Shown: one piece after another, positions 9,001-12,506 of the stretch
Position numbering within the stretch: the stretch's first letter is position 1
How the letters are laid out: every line of letters starts with the position of its first letter
Origin: a bacterium F11
GTDB taxonomy: Bacteria; Elusimicrobiota; Elusimicrobia; F11
Direction: 5' to 3'
NCBI GenBank assembly: GCA_002176905.1
Contig: MSYE01000179.1
Location: 1-15,139 of the forward strand
DNA length: 15,139 nt
Position numbers and translations under genes: made by a program
The notes under the pieces: generated by a model
What the model was told of the DNA's origin: nothing
What the model saw: only the letters and a program-made list of their open reading frames with translations
The model's database searches: none

Positions 9001-9386
9001 AACAATCCTCTCGACTTCAAAAAGTACAATTGTTATCAGGCTTGATAAAGAATGGAAACAAGAATAATAACATCACAATTTTAACGGATTCGTTGTCTCA
9101 TGGCATTGTTCAAGAGGCCTTAGGGTTGTTGGGCTCATTCCGTAATCAACCCAACATAGAAGTGGAAGTGGATGGACAAAAGGGCGAAGCCTTGTTAACG
9201 AATCCCTATCTTGATCGAGAGAGCTTAGAAGACAGATATGGTGTCCAATCCTTAATTGTGGCCCCCAGCCACATGTTAAATGATCACATCTCAGGCATCA
9301 TTGCTTGGGACCAACTTGTTCCCATCACCATCCAATCCCTAGAAAACCTCGGGCGAATCCTCCAGAAAATCCTTATCTACGCGTAA
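3..9386 (+). CDS. Giant multi-domain membrane protein, 5'-truncated by window edge
   Basis: Residues are numbered from the TTG at position 48, but the frame has no stop back to base 3 and that TTG has only pyrimidines upstream (no Shine-Dalgarno), so the true start lies outside the window. Visible modules: hydrophobic hairpin (about 76-112); HTH-like stretch (270-303); polytopic CPBP/Rce1-like block (527-655); helical, HEAT-like region (665-1100); second hairpin (1109-1155) and Tat-like RRTLFKG (from R1164); tandem ~400-residue repeats (1205-2005); third membrane region (2047-2122); unrecognised soluble region (2125-2455); WD40-like propeller (2462-2797); fourth hairpin (2801-2843); C-terminal soluble domain ending at 3112. 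The frame is uninterrupted by stops over 9.3 kb. No single family covers it; it looks like a mosaic envelope protein of the giant type known in Omnitrophota. Its function is unknown. The stop (TAA 9384-9386) lies 14 bp before a RAYT element. Confidence 0.93.
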   Translation, partial: AGNTNPELIPDFLSSLSLKRRRIVRNDQSKRELFQTYLDRTLFNVNQFFSEHGYRLVPTDSGDYKLNPLPPSGTRNRTWSSETWFNRTWRGPYLVPFVLLGIVLGIPLLGETGSSLAFLVPAGVLPLWDVRFWRDLIVDESGAVTLFPDLPDPKREQIRQLIMQRAPSFETLAEFVDNRHAAILFAIYVQGKTIEEYTVETDTDARVITGRLELAETKFLQHERISRSDLIPGTASQDAPPISTTSPSLATVPDGSERDTIAAGDESSDSLSEEPFWVQYKRGEQKEVVQRWFDEGLSFDEVRARTGWTENTFRRRLGYWDMDSEGADPEKTNAIQPEGKDAGKEKVSPPPKVGKKKPDMSMLDSVPPVKLPADFVPRPLADYGFVKAQLRELNGPAVGVFTDKDVLEQGVATVLHRFPKPGLQTIRRLMAMGAFHHRHSDGSFRENYLIIPSDLDLMACRFNQLFLAENPYGMIGFRALDRLEKLKGGWDKIRVLVTKTRADLLEQGFSEENVFHIQLELALLGLALKEGSPPSPHINKKLLLILLPLISTPLSVGLLIPGLETLALWGIQHVGLVNYAIMEWWQLGLVGVVFSLAHLAELIQVAKDFDRSWMEKAGIIGTRLVTKAVMGTLFVWLLIPPDGWRLSAGSHTILNSLILFAIQLGIPGFGTWITPFSTRPTPLPPIPDNVAEAVQNMKAALEKDELDEIRKALSGLNSAAIVWSDEEDEVYPGFARALLETNVTRNGKEELMLTVMINDLGNSDRVSLFLTFYKLLVRFPLFDQPGLSSRLATLVGLQASVGKKKLLLHLYQLMISKLLAEMVAQPDNRTLQYEGSYMFSDLAENAWRAGKGTTKGKVAQIMAETSLGMGPDTKPESVARRTVWNMGQTSDPELYSRAQDTINEMLYETIAPEVKAPFARQIGEVRFETESGDWDVVDALVAVMENPFRGDSANGFNIRSRAYQTVRKLAETRNPNIIKSFEETTTRRGNTAVQLLVTGLYEDGIKGIMSVGTGQTYETDCLSSARALKALWETGSPELRRQIRNATPNFQQRFGDLSPDLNAEGIIQYLSIRLGTYVQSNLNEVLNAFGSTDVPALDSEQLNQDSQPDNAASNGVNGKNLLPVILVLLLTPFFLGAMEGTSLAWWISSFLNGETLSSLALLIPAGVLPFVDEGDNFNRRTLFKGSGVAAGAALGLRNGSAQDLIPTGERRFDFPPRAQDQAHDFIYHDNGPHTRRRHFDNRIPFMRAAMEDARVGEIDGATKFVLWQEDIVEFGELIKKMKDLVNSRYSRRSRSIQREIEKAYGLRKPELEQLYAFGLRFRDADEKGLSDLIRLFKDETSVLPLRLFVKGQSYLLKTTRNRGLTDPAMGYASQVLKFADKERLDLLFEEESGKAVQLLVIAHYYQTLSNNALAQGKFEEAKTHSNNAIRYNILRLQERARTNFDQIKKLKEEHPSWAIFCLKGISHRYEHLTMEQEGYRVVINDDAFDHNPTPTTELYESLLRGNPLDRDKKNLLFAHALVIPKLIEWKTPANADTYAELSRMIVNGENPDPNQPDIPPLSVGDIRKMVEFIGTEWEQTEEKSDFKFSEKMQKWMKNPENGVHWMPTYDEAIEAIHRDVGPDKKHIYSSSDYHITKEHFDRRMPFINDVVRKTNERGANLVIWSESGIKWDQFKLEMERLSKGVYSRRRLAKLWNVSEKEYQVLYQFSQDVMAAISQGSTAVLTLLKDERTLSKLDLYVKGVMYYWTTEWTENAERHIGFNEAQRAFASRMKAPIHYQQWTGKMLKHFILYDLSARFSKVSFYDGEFKSARTFGAKAQDELNQWMNERLKTKKADIDRIKRIDPDASVLIIEGTGHRLDCKLMKEDYYEVTQDKKTLDQDALFNWKLYEDTIKDEKMSQDNHERTLRLSLFDLFYNTDPAKSEPYTILSWEILNGINPLTGEKEKKLSVISSDAIRQMSLDLGEKLIEERGTSVESEDQFNFKKLAAEYMQLWLKETKIGTFWIPEFDEAIRRIKANEPVRNPPPSAPLQEAPEVVTEKTDVSSTAIPTTPEEKYKEVRKFWITISVIGTVIAAFLSLLGWHFHRRNRIQGPPKIKFSLLIWLGLGTVVAAGVAFDATNLNGLSFAFLPFVPGRVVSRFIDTGLPSSEDLALAKAAESESHRRTFLEYVADAFTATLDREGWDAPTKIKKSSFDEDAWKSVHRDISLENKYSIWERLRYVVSGLSPDQPLQGGLTKTLVHQLLWLLKRRRVKGADDQVNQLLQTIADVTRIRTKSEKKEIQEAFDRMKNLLGMASDRKIGLEVYKGDATAQIGNMVFDKGSGTYTLHVSKEYLDKHIVKRGTGYYMNGKRGAGAKLIRDFRLHVFIANALVEGVMRKPDVDPEQVRWALFLEGLGDDVIPLDLGQKRVEEVKELQFKKQSLIKSSYLQHIMEGVGRVLRYRYDLFEKDQLEKVFKTLEWYDAKKKPSTKRSQPPVYDFETIHLDKDAEKAIAMKKDGEDIFFTDIEDGIGIYQAETGEQIAAIHIPNVTTLALSSEITDYRDESEPETKRFLAVGTKGGVHLVDVTDPRLPLMPDKIRSRTTREPGEIVEMYEAGSTSKSLEKIPSHGSVTHLTFYDSGDKLVFATSNNEIRLWDLKTGQQVSIQKEDKDREIKHLWVKDENIYTIEADGTVSYWAKSRRKGWDNREEKRVVSEGHEVSAATADSSGQRLILATKKGSRAQIEVVEVGRVPYTSFQRDRHVKILDHINPYDSSIDELVLSPDGEWLQLQIYGYNSWYPMKKPRTELDITPNEDWRAPGIVKFWNGRIVQIRDKRAIVGPLLRSAAAILILVVVASLIGNAAESLQLASVAGSGLILDLDSLLSDTDPTSAEDSHLKRKRKRAETMADIIMAFRNRQFQQLIPIRTLGYDRMDQPQFVAEGDVLVKVADWADDEKFLGLLKEALQGHPNRSISEKEIEEELDLWIAVFLAHMLRSENPSTTTSDIGENYLYVLKQGNQTQQSSRLQKVQLLSGLIKNGNKNNNITILTDSLSHGIVQEALGLLGSFRNQPNIEVEVDGQKGEALLTNPYLDRESLEDRYGVQSLIVAPSHMLNDHISGIIAWDQLVPITIQSLENLGRILQKILIYA
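270..390 (+). other. Membrane hairpin 1 with SSLAxLxPAGVLP motif (inside giant CDS)
   Basis: A hydrophobic helix at about residues 76-94 is followed after a short GET linker by a second hydrophobic segment, SSLAFLVPAGVLPLWD, at residues 99-114. The same 16-residue pattern returns at residues 1142-1157. It probably forms a membrane hairpin that separates the short N-terminal module from the next soluble module. No named family is recognised. Confidence 0.7.
855..956 (+). other. Helix-turn-helix-like segment (inside giant CDS)
   Basis: Residues 270-303 read as two helices of HTH type: a first helix ending in DEGLSFDEV, a turn at TGW, then TENTFRRRLGYW, much like the 'eeGlsleeIAeelGvskstvrrrL' pattern of small DNA-binding modules. 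It lies between two membrane-bound blocks, which is unusual for a DNA-binding unit, so it may be a structural relic or a protein-protein contact. The call rests on pattern only. Confidence 0.4.
1626..2015 (+). other. CPBP/Rce1-like intramembrane protease domain (inside giant CDS)
   Basis: Residues 527-655 hold four to five membrane helices. Within them are FSLAH (F579-H583), matching CPBP motif 2 FxxxH, and HTILN (H636-N640), matching motif 3 HxxxN. The expected position of motif 1 (EExxxR) reads E549-T-L-A-L-W554, so the first glutamate is kept while the second glutamate and the arginine are replaced. The spacings E549-H583-H636-N640 (34, 53, 4) are almost those I recall for archaeal Rce1 (E140, H173, H227, N231: 33, 54, 4). 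Members of this family cleave within the membrane. The degenerate motif 1 leaves activity open. Confidence 0.62.
3360..3600 (+). other. Membrane hairpin 2 plus internal Tat-like signal (inside giant CDS)
   Basis: A hydrophobic helix (about residues 1109-1125) is followed by SSLALLIPAGVLPFVD at residues 1142-1157, identical in 12 of 16 positions to residues 99-114. Shortly after comes NRRTLFKG (R1164, R1165) and then GSGVAAGAALGL, the layout of a Tat signal peptide (S/T-RRxFLK followed by a weakly hydrophobic Ala/Gly stretch), with L and F swapped. Tat signals belong at N-termini; this one lies deep inside the chain and directly precedes the tandem repeat domains. Confidence 0.55.
3660..4868 (+). 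repeat. Tandem ~400-residue domain, copy 1 (inside giant CDS)
   Basis: Residues 1205-1607. Landmarks shared with copy 2: H1218 followed by HFDNRIPFM; the hydrophobic strand FVLWQED with E1254; LFVKGQSY; a helical mid-section; the strand ending GISH (H1452); and a closing segment HWMPTYDEAIEAI. The three residues H, E and H, the last in GxxH, recall the layout of the EreA/ChaN/TraB group, in which an N-terminal His, a Glu at the end of the next strand and a C-terminal GxxH come together. That family link is inference from pattern; the duplication itself is directly visible. Confidence 0.8.
4869..6062 (+). repeat. Tandem ~400-residue domain, copy 2 (inside giant CDS)
   Basis: Residues 1608-2005, offset from copy 1 by about 401 residues. 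Matching landmarks are H1619 followed by HFDRRMPFI; LVIWSES with E1651; LYVKGVMYY; ASVLIIEGTGHR with H1842; and the closing FWIPEFDEAIRRI. Outside these landmarks the copies have diverged strongly, so the duplication is old. The GTGH copy looks closer to the GxxH end of TraB/EreA-type proteins than the GISH of copy 1. Confidence 0.8.
7431..8437 (+). other. WD40-like beta-propeller region (inside giant CDS)
   Basis: Residues about 2462-2797 show repeated short strands with WD-repeat ends. The clearest blade reads VTHLTFYDSGDKLVFATS, closing with IRLWDLKTGQQ near residue 2618. Others include GIGIYQAETGEQ, GGVHLVDVTDP, GTVSYWAKS and SIDELVLSPDGEWLQLQ. Four to six blades can be picked out by eye. 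Such propellers serve as protein-binding platforms. This one lies between the third and fourth membrane hairpins. Confidence 0.7.
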
Positions 9387-9400
9387 AGAAAGAGGAAGAT

Positions 9401-9423
9401 GGGGTCAAAGCTGATATTTGATA
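9401..9423. repeat. Left terminal inverted repeat of RAYT element (23 bp)
   Basis: The sequence beginning GGGGTCAAAGCTGATATTTG is repeated as a perfect reverse complement at 10470-10492. The repeat contains the stop codon (TGA on the minus strand, 9405-9407) and the last residues (KYQL) of the transposase gene. A further 8-bp match (GTAAAGAA, 9383-9390, against TTCTTTAC, 10496-10503) lies just outside and includes the TAA stop of the giant gene. Confidence 0.85.
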
Positions 9424-10379
9424 AGTTTATCCAACTGCGCTTTCACTTTAAAAAATAAGGGTGACTTATCCGTCTCTCCTTTCCGACAGACTGGTGAGAT
9501 GGCTCCATACGTGACACCGCCTAGAAGCGCTCCAATTTCCGTATAGGATAACAAAGAATATGTTCTCAAGAAGATCATCGTGGCTTGCCGGGCTTCATTT
9601 TTATAGGAAGAATAACGACCTTGGATCAGGGCCTTATCCGTATGGTATATCTTCACGATCTGATTAATGACTTCATTGGGAGATAATTTCTGACGAAGAG
9701 GCCGATCCTGGGGCGTATCCAAAGGCTTTTTATTGTTCTCAACAAATTCGGTCCGAATCCATTTTTTAAATTTCTTATTACCCAGGATGGCTGGCCATCG
9801 GGGATTCGATAATGTGTTATCGATATCATGAGGGGGTTCCTTTATGACAAACCGATGAAACTGATCGCGTGCCTCCTTCGGATCCGGGTCAAAATAGGAG
9901 AAAACCGTTGATGTCTCTAGCCATGCGGGGGCTTTCTGAGGATGCAAATAGAATTGATGGCTCGCGTAGGGATCCTTTTCAGGACCGGAGATAAGCTTGG
10001 CTTTTGTCCCATTCATATGGATGTATCGAGTCACCTCGAGAAAATAAGAATCTTTTTGAATAAGAATTGATTTAAAGCGCCCCCGAAATAAAGAACCATC
10101 TCGATTGTATTTTCGATTAAACCGTTGGGTGTAGACTCCATCTATGTATTGCATGGCCCGACTCAGGTTTCCTAAAGGAGTTTCGATTAACAAATGGTAA
10201 TGATTCGGCATCAATGAAAAGGCGTGAATTTTGATTTTAAAACGTTCAACGGATTCCCCAAAGGTCTTTAACAAAAGGAATCGATCCCCGGTATCACTGA
10301 AGATAGGACACCGATTCCAACCGCGGTTCATGACATGATAGAAAGCGCCATTATATTCTATGCGTAGTGGTCTAGACAT
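9405..10379 (-). CDS. REP-associated tyrosine transposase (RAYT, Y1_Tnp/IS200-like)
   Basis: A 324-residue member of the single-strand HUH-type tyrosine transposase group. The N-terminal part has the RAYT opening (MSRPLRIEYNGAFYHVMNRG), the metal-binding HUH motif in MPNHYHLLIET (H60, H62), and the SYFLEVTRYIHMN block with the candidate catalytic tyrosine (Y112 or Y119). The usual IHLNPVRAG that follows is IHMNGTKAK here, so the conserved Pro is replaced by Gly. The C-terminal third (about 230-324) resembles the DnaA C-terminal DNA-binding domain (RQATMIFLRTY, then SYTEIGALLGGVTYGAIS), a common RAYT extension. RAYTs act on REP-like palindromes in cis or trans and are usually single-copy domesticated genes. 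The frame is intact and framed by 23-bp inverted repeats. I see no Shine-Dalgarno before its ATG. Confidence 0.93.
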   Translation of the reverse strand: MSRPLRIEYNGAFYHVMNRGWNRCPIFSDTGDRFLLLKTFGESVERFKIKIHAFSLMPNHYHLLIETPLGNLSRAMQYIDGVYTQRFNRKYNRDGSLFRGRFKSILIQKDSYFLEVTRYIHMNGTKAKLISGPEKDPYASHQFYLHPQKAPAWLETSTVFSYFDPDPKEARDQFHRFVIKEPPHDIDNTLSNPRWPAILGNKKFKKWIRTEFVENNKKPLDTPQDRPLRQKLSPNEVINQIVKIYHTDKALIQGRYSSYKNEARQATMIFLRTYSLLSYTEIGALLGGVTYGAISPVCRKGETDKSPLFFKVKAQLDKLIKYQL

Positions 10380-10457
10380 TTTTTGGATAACGAGGGGTGA
10401 GAGAATTTATGAGGGAAGAAAAAGTCGGATGACCAAAAGGGTACAAAAAAGGGAGAT

Positions 10458-10492
10458 GGGGATCAAATCTATCAAATATCAGCTTTGACCCC
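10458..10492. repeat. Right terminal inverted repeat with extra hairpin
   Basis: Positions 10470-10492 are the exact reverse complement of 9401-9423. Unlike the left end, the right end also folds on itself: GGGGATCAAA (10458-10467) pairs with TTTGACCCC (10484-10492) with one bulged base, giving a REP-like hairpin. A one-sided hairpin fits a RAYT substrate that is read as single strand. Confidence 0.75.
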
Positions 10493-10498
10493 TTCTTC

Positions 10499-10530
10499 TT
10501 TACAATTTATTTACAATTTGCTGACACGCT
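10499..10530 (+). repeat. 32-bp direct repeat, copy 1
   Basis: Two 11-bp units (TTTACAATTTA and TTTACAATTTG) are followed directly by CTGACACGCT. It matches copy 2 at 10836-10867 in 27 of 32 positions with no gap. It begins 6 bp after the right end of the RAYT element. The 11-bp period is about one helical turn, which would suit a regulator binding one face of the DNA. Confidence 0.75.
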
Positions 10531-10561
10531 CTTGTCTTCCTTCGAGGTATCATGCTTTCTC

Positions 10562-10611
10562 ACAAGGGGCCCCTTCTGTTGGAGGGGACAGGAGAGGGCC
10601 TCCTTGTTTTT
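10562..10611 (+). terminator. Rho-independent-like terminator
   Basis: ACAAGGGGCCCC (10562-10573) pairs with GGGCCTCCTTGT (10596-10607), 11 of 12 positions including one G-T, and is followed by a run of five T (10607-10611). The 22-nt loop is long. It faces the + strand. It may be the original terminator of the giant gene, now separated from it by the RAYT element, or an attenuator for the genes downstream. Confidence 0.55.
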
Positions 10612-10835
10612 GAACTTTGAGCTTTGAATTTGAAATTGGAATTTTCTTCCCCAAACTGAAAAGTTTTCCCTTCATCAGATCTTAAGCCCGCCCTTACTTT
10701 TCTCTTACATTAGAAGAATTCCCTTCGACAAAATATCCAATCTTATCCTCCAAAATCAGAAATCTCAAAAATGAAATCGATTGGCCAAACTGATGTCCTT
10801 ACGAATGGAAACGAATGCGAGCATGGTCGATAGAA

Positions 10836-10867
10836 TTTACAAATACTTTACAATTCTCTGACACGCT
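10836..10867 (+). promoter_or_regulatory. 32-bp direct repeat, copy 2, upstream of the 10934 gene
   Basis: TTTACAAATAC and TTTACAATTCT are followed by CTGACACGCT, with the same layout as copy 1. It ends 66 bp before the ATG at 10934, a position suited to a promoter or operator. In both copies CTGACA is followed after exactly 21 bp by a -10-like hexamer (TATCAT at 10548-10553; TAGAAT at 10885-10890), too far apart for an ordinary sigma-70 promoter. A regulatory role is inferred from position and repetition only. Confidence 0.4.
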
Positions 10868-10933
10868 TCTTTTGGAAATGCCGATAGAATGAAGCCTCGT
10901 TTTCGGTTGAAAATCTGAAAAAGGATTTGCCAT

Positions 10934-11416
10934 ATGAAAACCCTCACCTCTCAAAAATGTTTCTTGGTTGTTATTGGTTTCATGATGCTAACCCTAGCTT
11001 TTAAATTTGGTCATACTGCTCTGTCCCCAGAAAAGGGGCCAGACAAAATTGACATTGTATTAACCTCCCATATAGATAAGGTTGTTCCCGAAACATCCTT
11101 TTTCTGTTCTTCCCAAATCATCGCTTATGCCACCTTTCCTCCTTATTATGTTCGTTCCCACAAGATTGAAGGATATTGGAACCGGCCGGATGGATTTCGG
11201 CAGGAACACACCAATCTGGATCTTGAATTTAAACCCAAAGGAAGCCGCACCGCTTTTTTGTGGATCCAATTTGAAGAAGGAACGTCGCTGGATGCATTCC
11301 GGAAAAGCGAGCGCCCGGATGAGGAAACCCAGAAATTTAATGGAACATGGACCCTGGACCTCTTGGCCGATGGCGAGAAAGTCGGAGAAACCGAATTTGA
11401 AGTTCAATGCCCCTAA
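10934..11416 (+). CDS. Exported small protein, Ig-like beta-sandwich, unknown function
   Basis: 160 residues. The ATG is preceded at 8 bp by AAGGA (10921-10925). The N-terminus (MKTLTSQKC then a hydrophobic stretch to about residue 23) is a Sec signal peptide, with likely cleavage after HTA near residue 29. The mature part is beta-rich and bounded by two cysteines (C58 and C159) that could form a disulfide. The pattern IEGYWNRPDGF, then AFLWIQF, then GTWTLDLLADGEKVGETEFEV resembles small periplasmic Ig-like domains in which 'G-x-W-x-v-x-l-x-dG' closes the sandwich. I do not recognise a named family. It lies 26 bp upstream of the lipoprotein-like gene at 11443 and is probably co-transcribed with it. 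Confidence 0.85.
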   Translation: MKTLTSQKCFLVVIGFMMLTLAFKFGHTALSPEKGPDKIDIVLTSHIDKVVPETSFFCSSQIIAYATFPPYYVRSHKIEGYWNRPDGFRQEHTNLDLEFKPKGSRTAFLWIQFEEGTSLDAFRKSERPDEETQKFNGTWTLDLLADGEKVGETEFEVQCP

Positions 11417-11442
11417 CGTCTCATAATTACAAGGAGAATAAA

Positions 11443-12246
11443 ATGAAGAAGATAAAAATCGTTACACGTTGTTGTCTCATGATGTTTTTCATCGCTGTTA
11501 TGTCCTTCGCTGGTATGGGCTGCAAAAAGTCCTCATCCGGCGGTTCCGGTACCAACTCAGGGGGAGGAGTTCAAGATCCCAACCCAGCACCGGATCCAGA
11601 TCCGATAACCTATGACCTCCAAGTCGGTAAGTCCGGTGAAGGAAATGGAACCATCCAATCGGATGTGGCCGGTATTTCTTGTGGAGACACCTGTTCGGCA
11701 GCTTATAATGACCAGACGCAAGTGACCTTAACGGCTATACCGGATAATCCCTTTATCGCCTTTCAAGGCTGGAGTGGGGATTGTTCGGGAACAGATGTGT
11801 GTGTGGTGGATATGACGCAGGATATCAATGTCACCGCTCAATTTGGCAAGGTTTCCATTAGCGGAGAGTACGCCGGAACCACCTCTCAAGGAAAAGATAT
11901 TTCTTTTGTCTTTGAAGACAACGGTCTCAAAATAACAGCCTATACCATTGTCATTGATGGAGTTTGGTGTATAGCGACTTCTGAGGTCACGATAACGTTT
12001 GGGAATCCTCAACCCTTGTCTGAGGATTATTCCTTTGATGTCAGCGATCCTGAATATCAGATGACAGGAACGTTCGAATCTCCCGTAAGCCTTTCTGGTT
12101 CCTTGGAACAAGGCAATTCCGATTGTCGGGGAACCGAATATGTGACGTGGTCAGCAACAAAATCCGTGGGTGTGACGGCACTTCGTGCCAAAATGGCCTA
12201 TCCCATTGGTCGTCATGAAACAATTATAAAGAAGGAAATGAAGTAA
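11443..12246 (+). CDS. Exported (lipo)protein with InlB-type Cys-rich bacterial repeat
   Basis: 267 residues from the ATG at 11443, chosen because AAGGAG (11431-11436) sits 6 bp upstream and a signal peptide begins there; an in-frame ATG at 11407 would overlap the previous gene and add an unlikely leader. The signal peptide ends AGMGC; C27 may be lipidated, though the lipobox is atypical (Gly-Met-Gly before Cys). A Ser/Gly/Asn/Pro-rich linker follows. Residues about 57-124 form a domain of the divergent InlB B-repeat type: SCGDTCSAAY, QVTLTAIPDN, FQGWSGDCSGTDVC, DINVTAQF. The C-terminal half begins SGEYAGTTSQGKDISFVF, a beta-rich unit with two further cysteines that I cannot name. Such proteins are usually surface-exposed or periplasmic and may take part in adhesion; the role here is unknown. 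Confidence 0.85.
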   Translation: MKKIKIVTRCCLMMFFIAVMSFAGMGCKKSSSGGSGTNSGGGVQDPNPAPDPDPITYDLQVGKSGEGNGTIQSDVAGISCGDTCSAAYNDQTQVTLTAIPDNPFIAFQGWSGDCSGTDVCVVDMTQDINVTAQFGKVSISGEYAGTTSQGKDISFVFEDNGLKITAYTIVIDGVWCIATSEVTITFGNPQPLSEDYSFDVSDPEYQMTGTFESPVSLSGSLEQGNSDCRGTEYVTWSATKSVGVTALRAKMAYPIGRHETIIKKEMK

Positions 12247-12261
12247 TGCGTCAATCTCGGC

Positions 12262-12332
12262 CTTATTGCCGCAAGCAATAAGAAAATGGGGAACGACTCC
12301 TCCCATCGAGGGGATAGGGAGGGTCGTTCCCC
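12262..12332 (+). terminator. Two hairpins after the 11443 gene, probable transcription end
   Basis: A perfect 8-bp stem, CTTATTGC (12262-12269) with GCAATAAG (12275-12282), is followed by a stronger one: GGGGAACGAC plus TCCTCCC (12288-12304) against GGGAGGGTCGTTCCCC (12317-12332). Neither has a proper T-run (the second is followed by CCCCTAATT), so termination is plausible but unproven. Confidence 0.45.
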
Positions 12333-12341
12333 CCTAATTGG

Positions 12342-12429
12342 GTTTTGAGCTTTGTGATTTGTGATTTGAGCTTCTTTTGAATTTCAAATCACAAATCACA
12401 AATCACAAAGCTCAAAACTCAAAAGAAGC
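12342..12429. repeat. Interleaved double inverted repeat with heptamer repeats
   Basis: Arm A (12342-12369, starting GTTTTGAGCTTTGTGATTT) is complementary to arm A' (12384-12418), which carries one extra TGTGATT heptamer. Arm B (GCTTCTTTTGA, 12370-12380) is complementary to B' (TCAAAAGAAGC, 12419-12429). The order is A, B, A', B', so the two stems interleave instead of nesting. The core is a TTTGTGA heptamer repeated in tandem. It lies between the 11443 and 12507 genes. Confidence 0.85.
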
Positions 12430-12506
12430 ACCAATTTTCATTTTTCAATTTATGTTAGAGGAAAAAGACATTTATTTCTTAATTTGATCTTAAAGGGGGC
12501 TTGAAA

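Larger units (their letters stand above)
10493..10933. other. Long intergenic region before the 10934 gene
   Basis: No convincing coding frame was seen on either strand. The region holds two copies of a 32-bp motif (10499-10530 and 10836-10867), a terminator-like hairpin (10562-10611), and an AT-rich TTTGAACTTTGAGCTTTG stretch (10609-10626) that shares an 11-mer with the inverted repeat at 12344-12354. The part from about 10640 to 10835 shows nothing I can name. Confidence 0.6.

Noticed and set aside
10858..10875. Sigma-54 type promoter from TGACACGCTTCTTTTG
   Set aside because: The -24 half is partly matched (TGACACG for TGGCACG) but there is no GC at the -12 position, and copy 1 of the motif has a different spacing.
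11407..11442. Upstream ATG for the InlB-repeat protein
   Set aside because: It overlaps the end of the previous gene, lacks a ribosome site, and puts a polar stretch before the signal peptide; ATG 11443 with AAGGAG is better.
12342..12429. CRISPR array or ordinary terminator
   Set aside because: The heptamers are contiguous with no spacers, and there is no T-run after the stem; the arm order is interleaved.
12501..12506. TTG start for the lipoprotein gene
   Set aside because: It is only 1 bp from the AAAGGGGG ribosome site; the ATG at 12507 has normal spacing.
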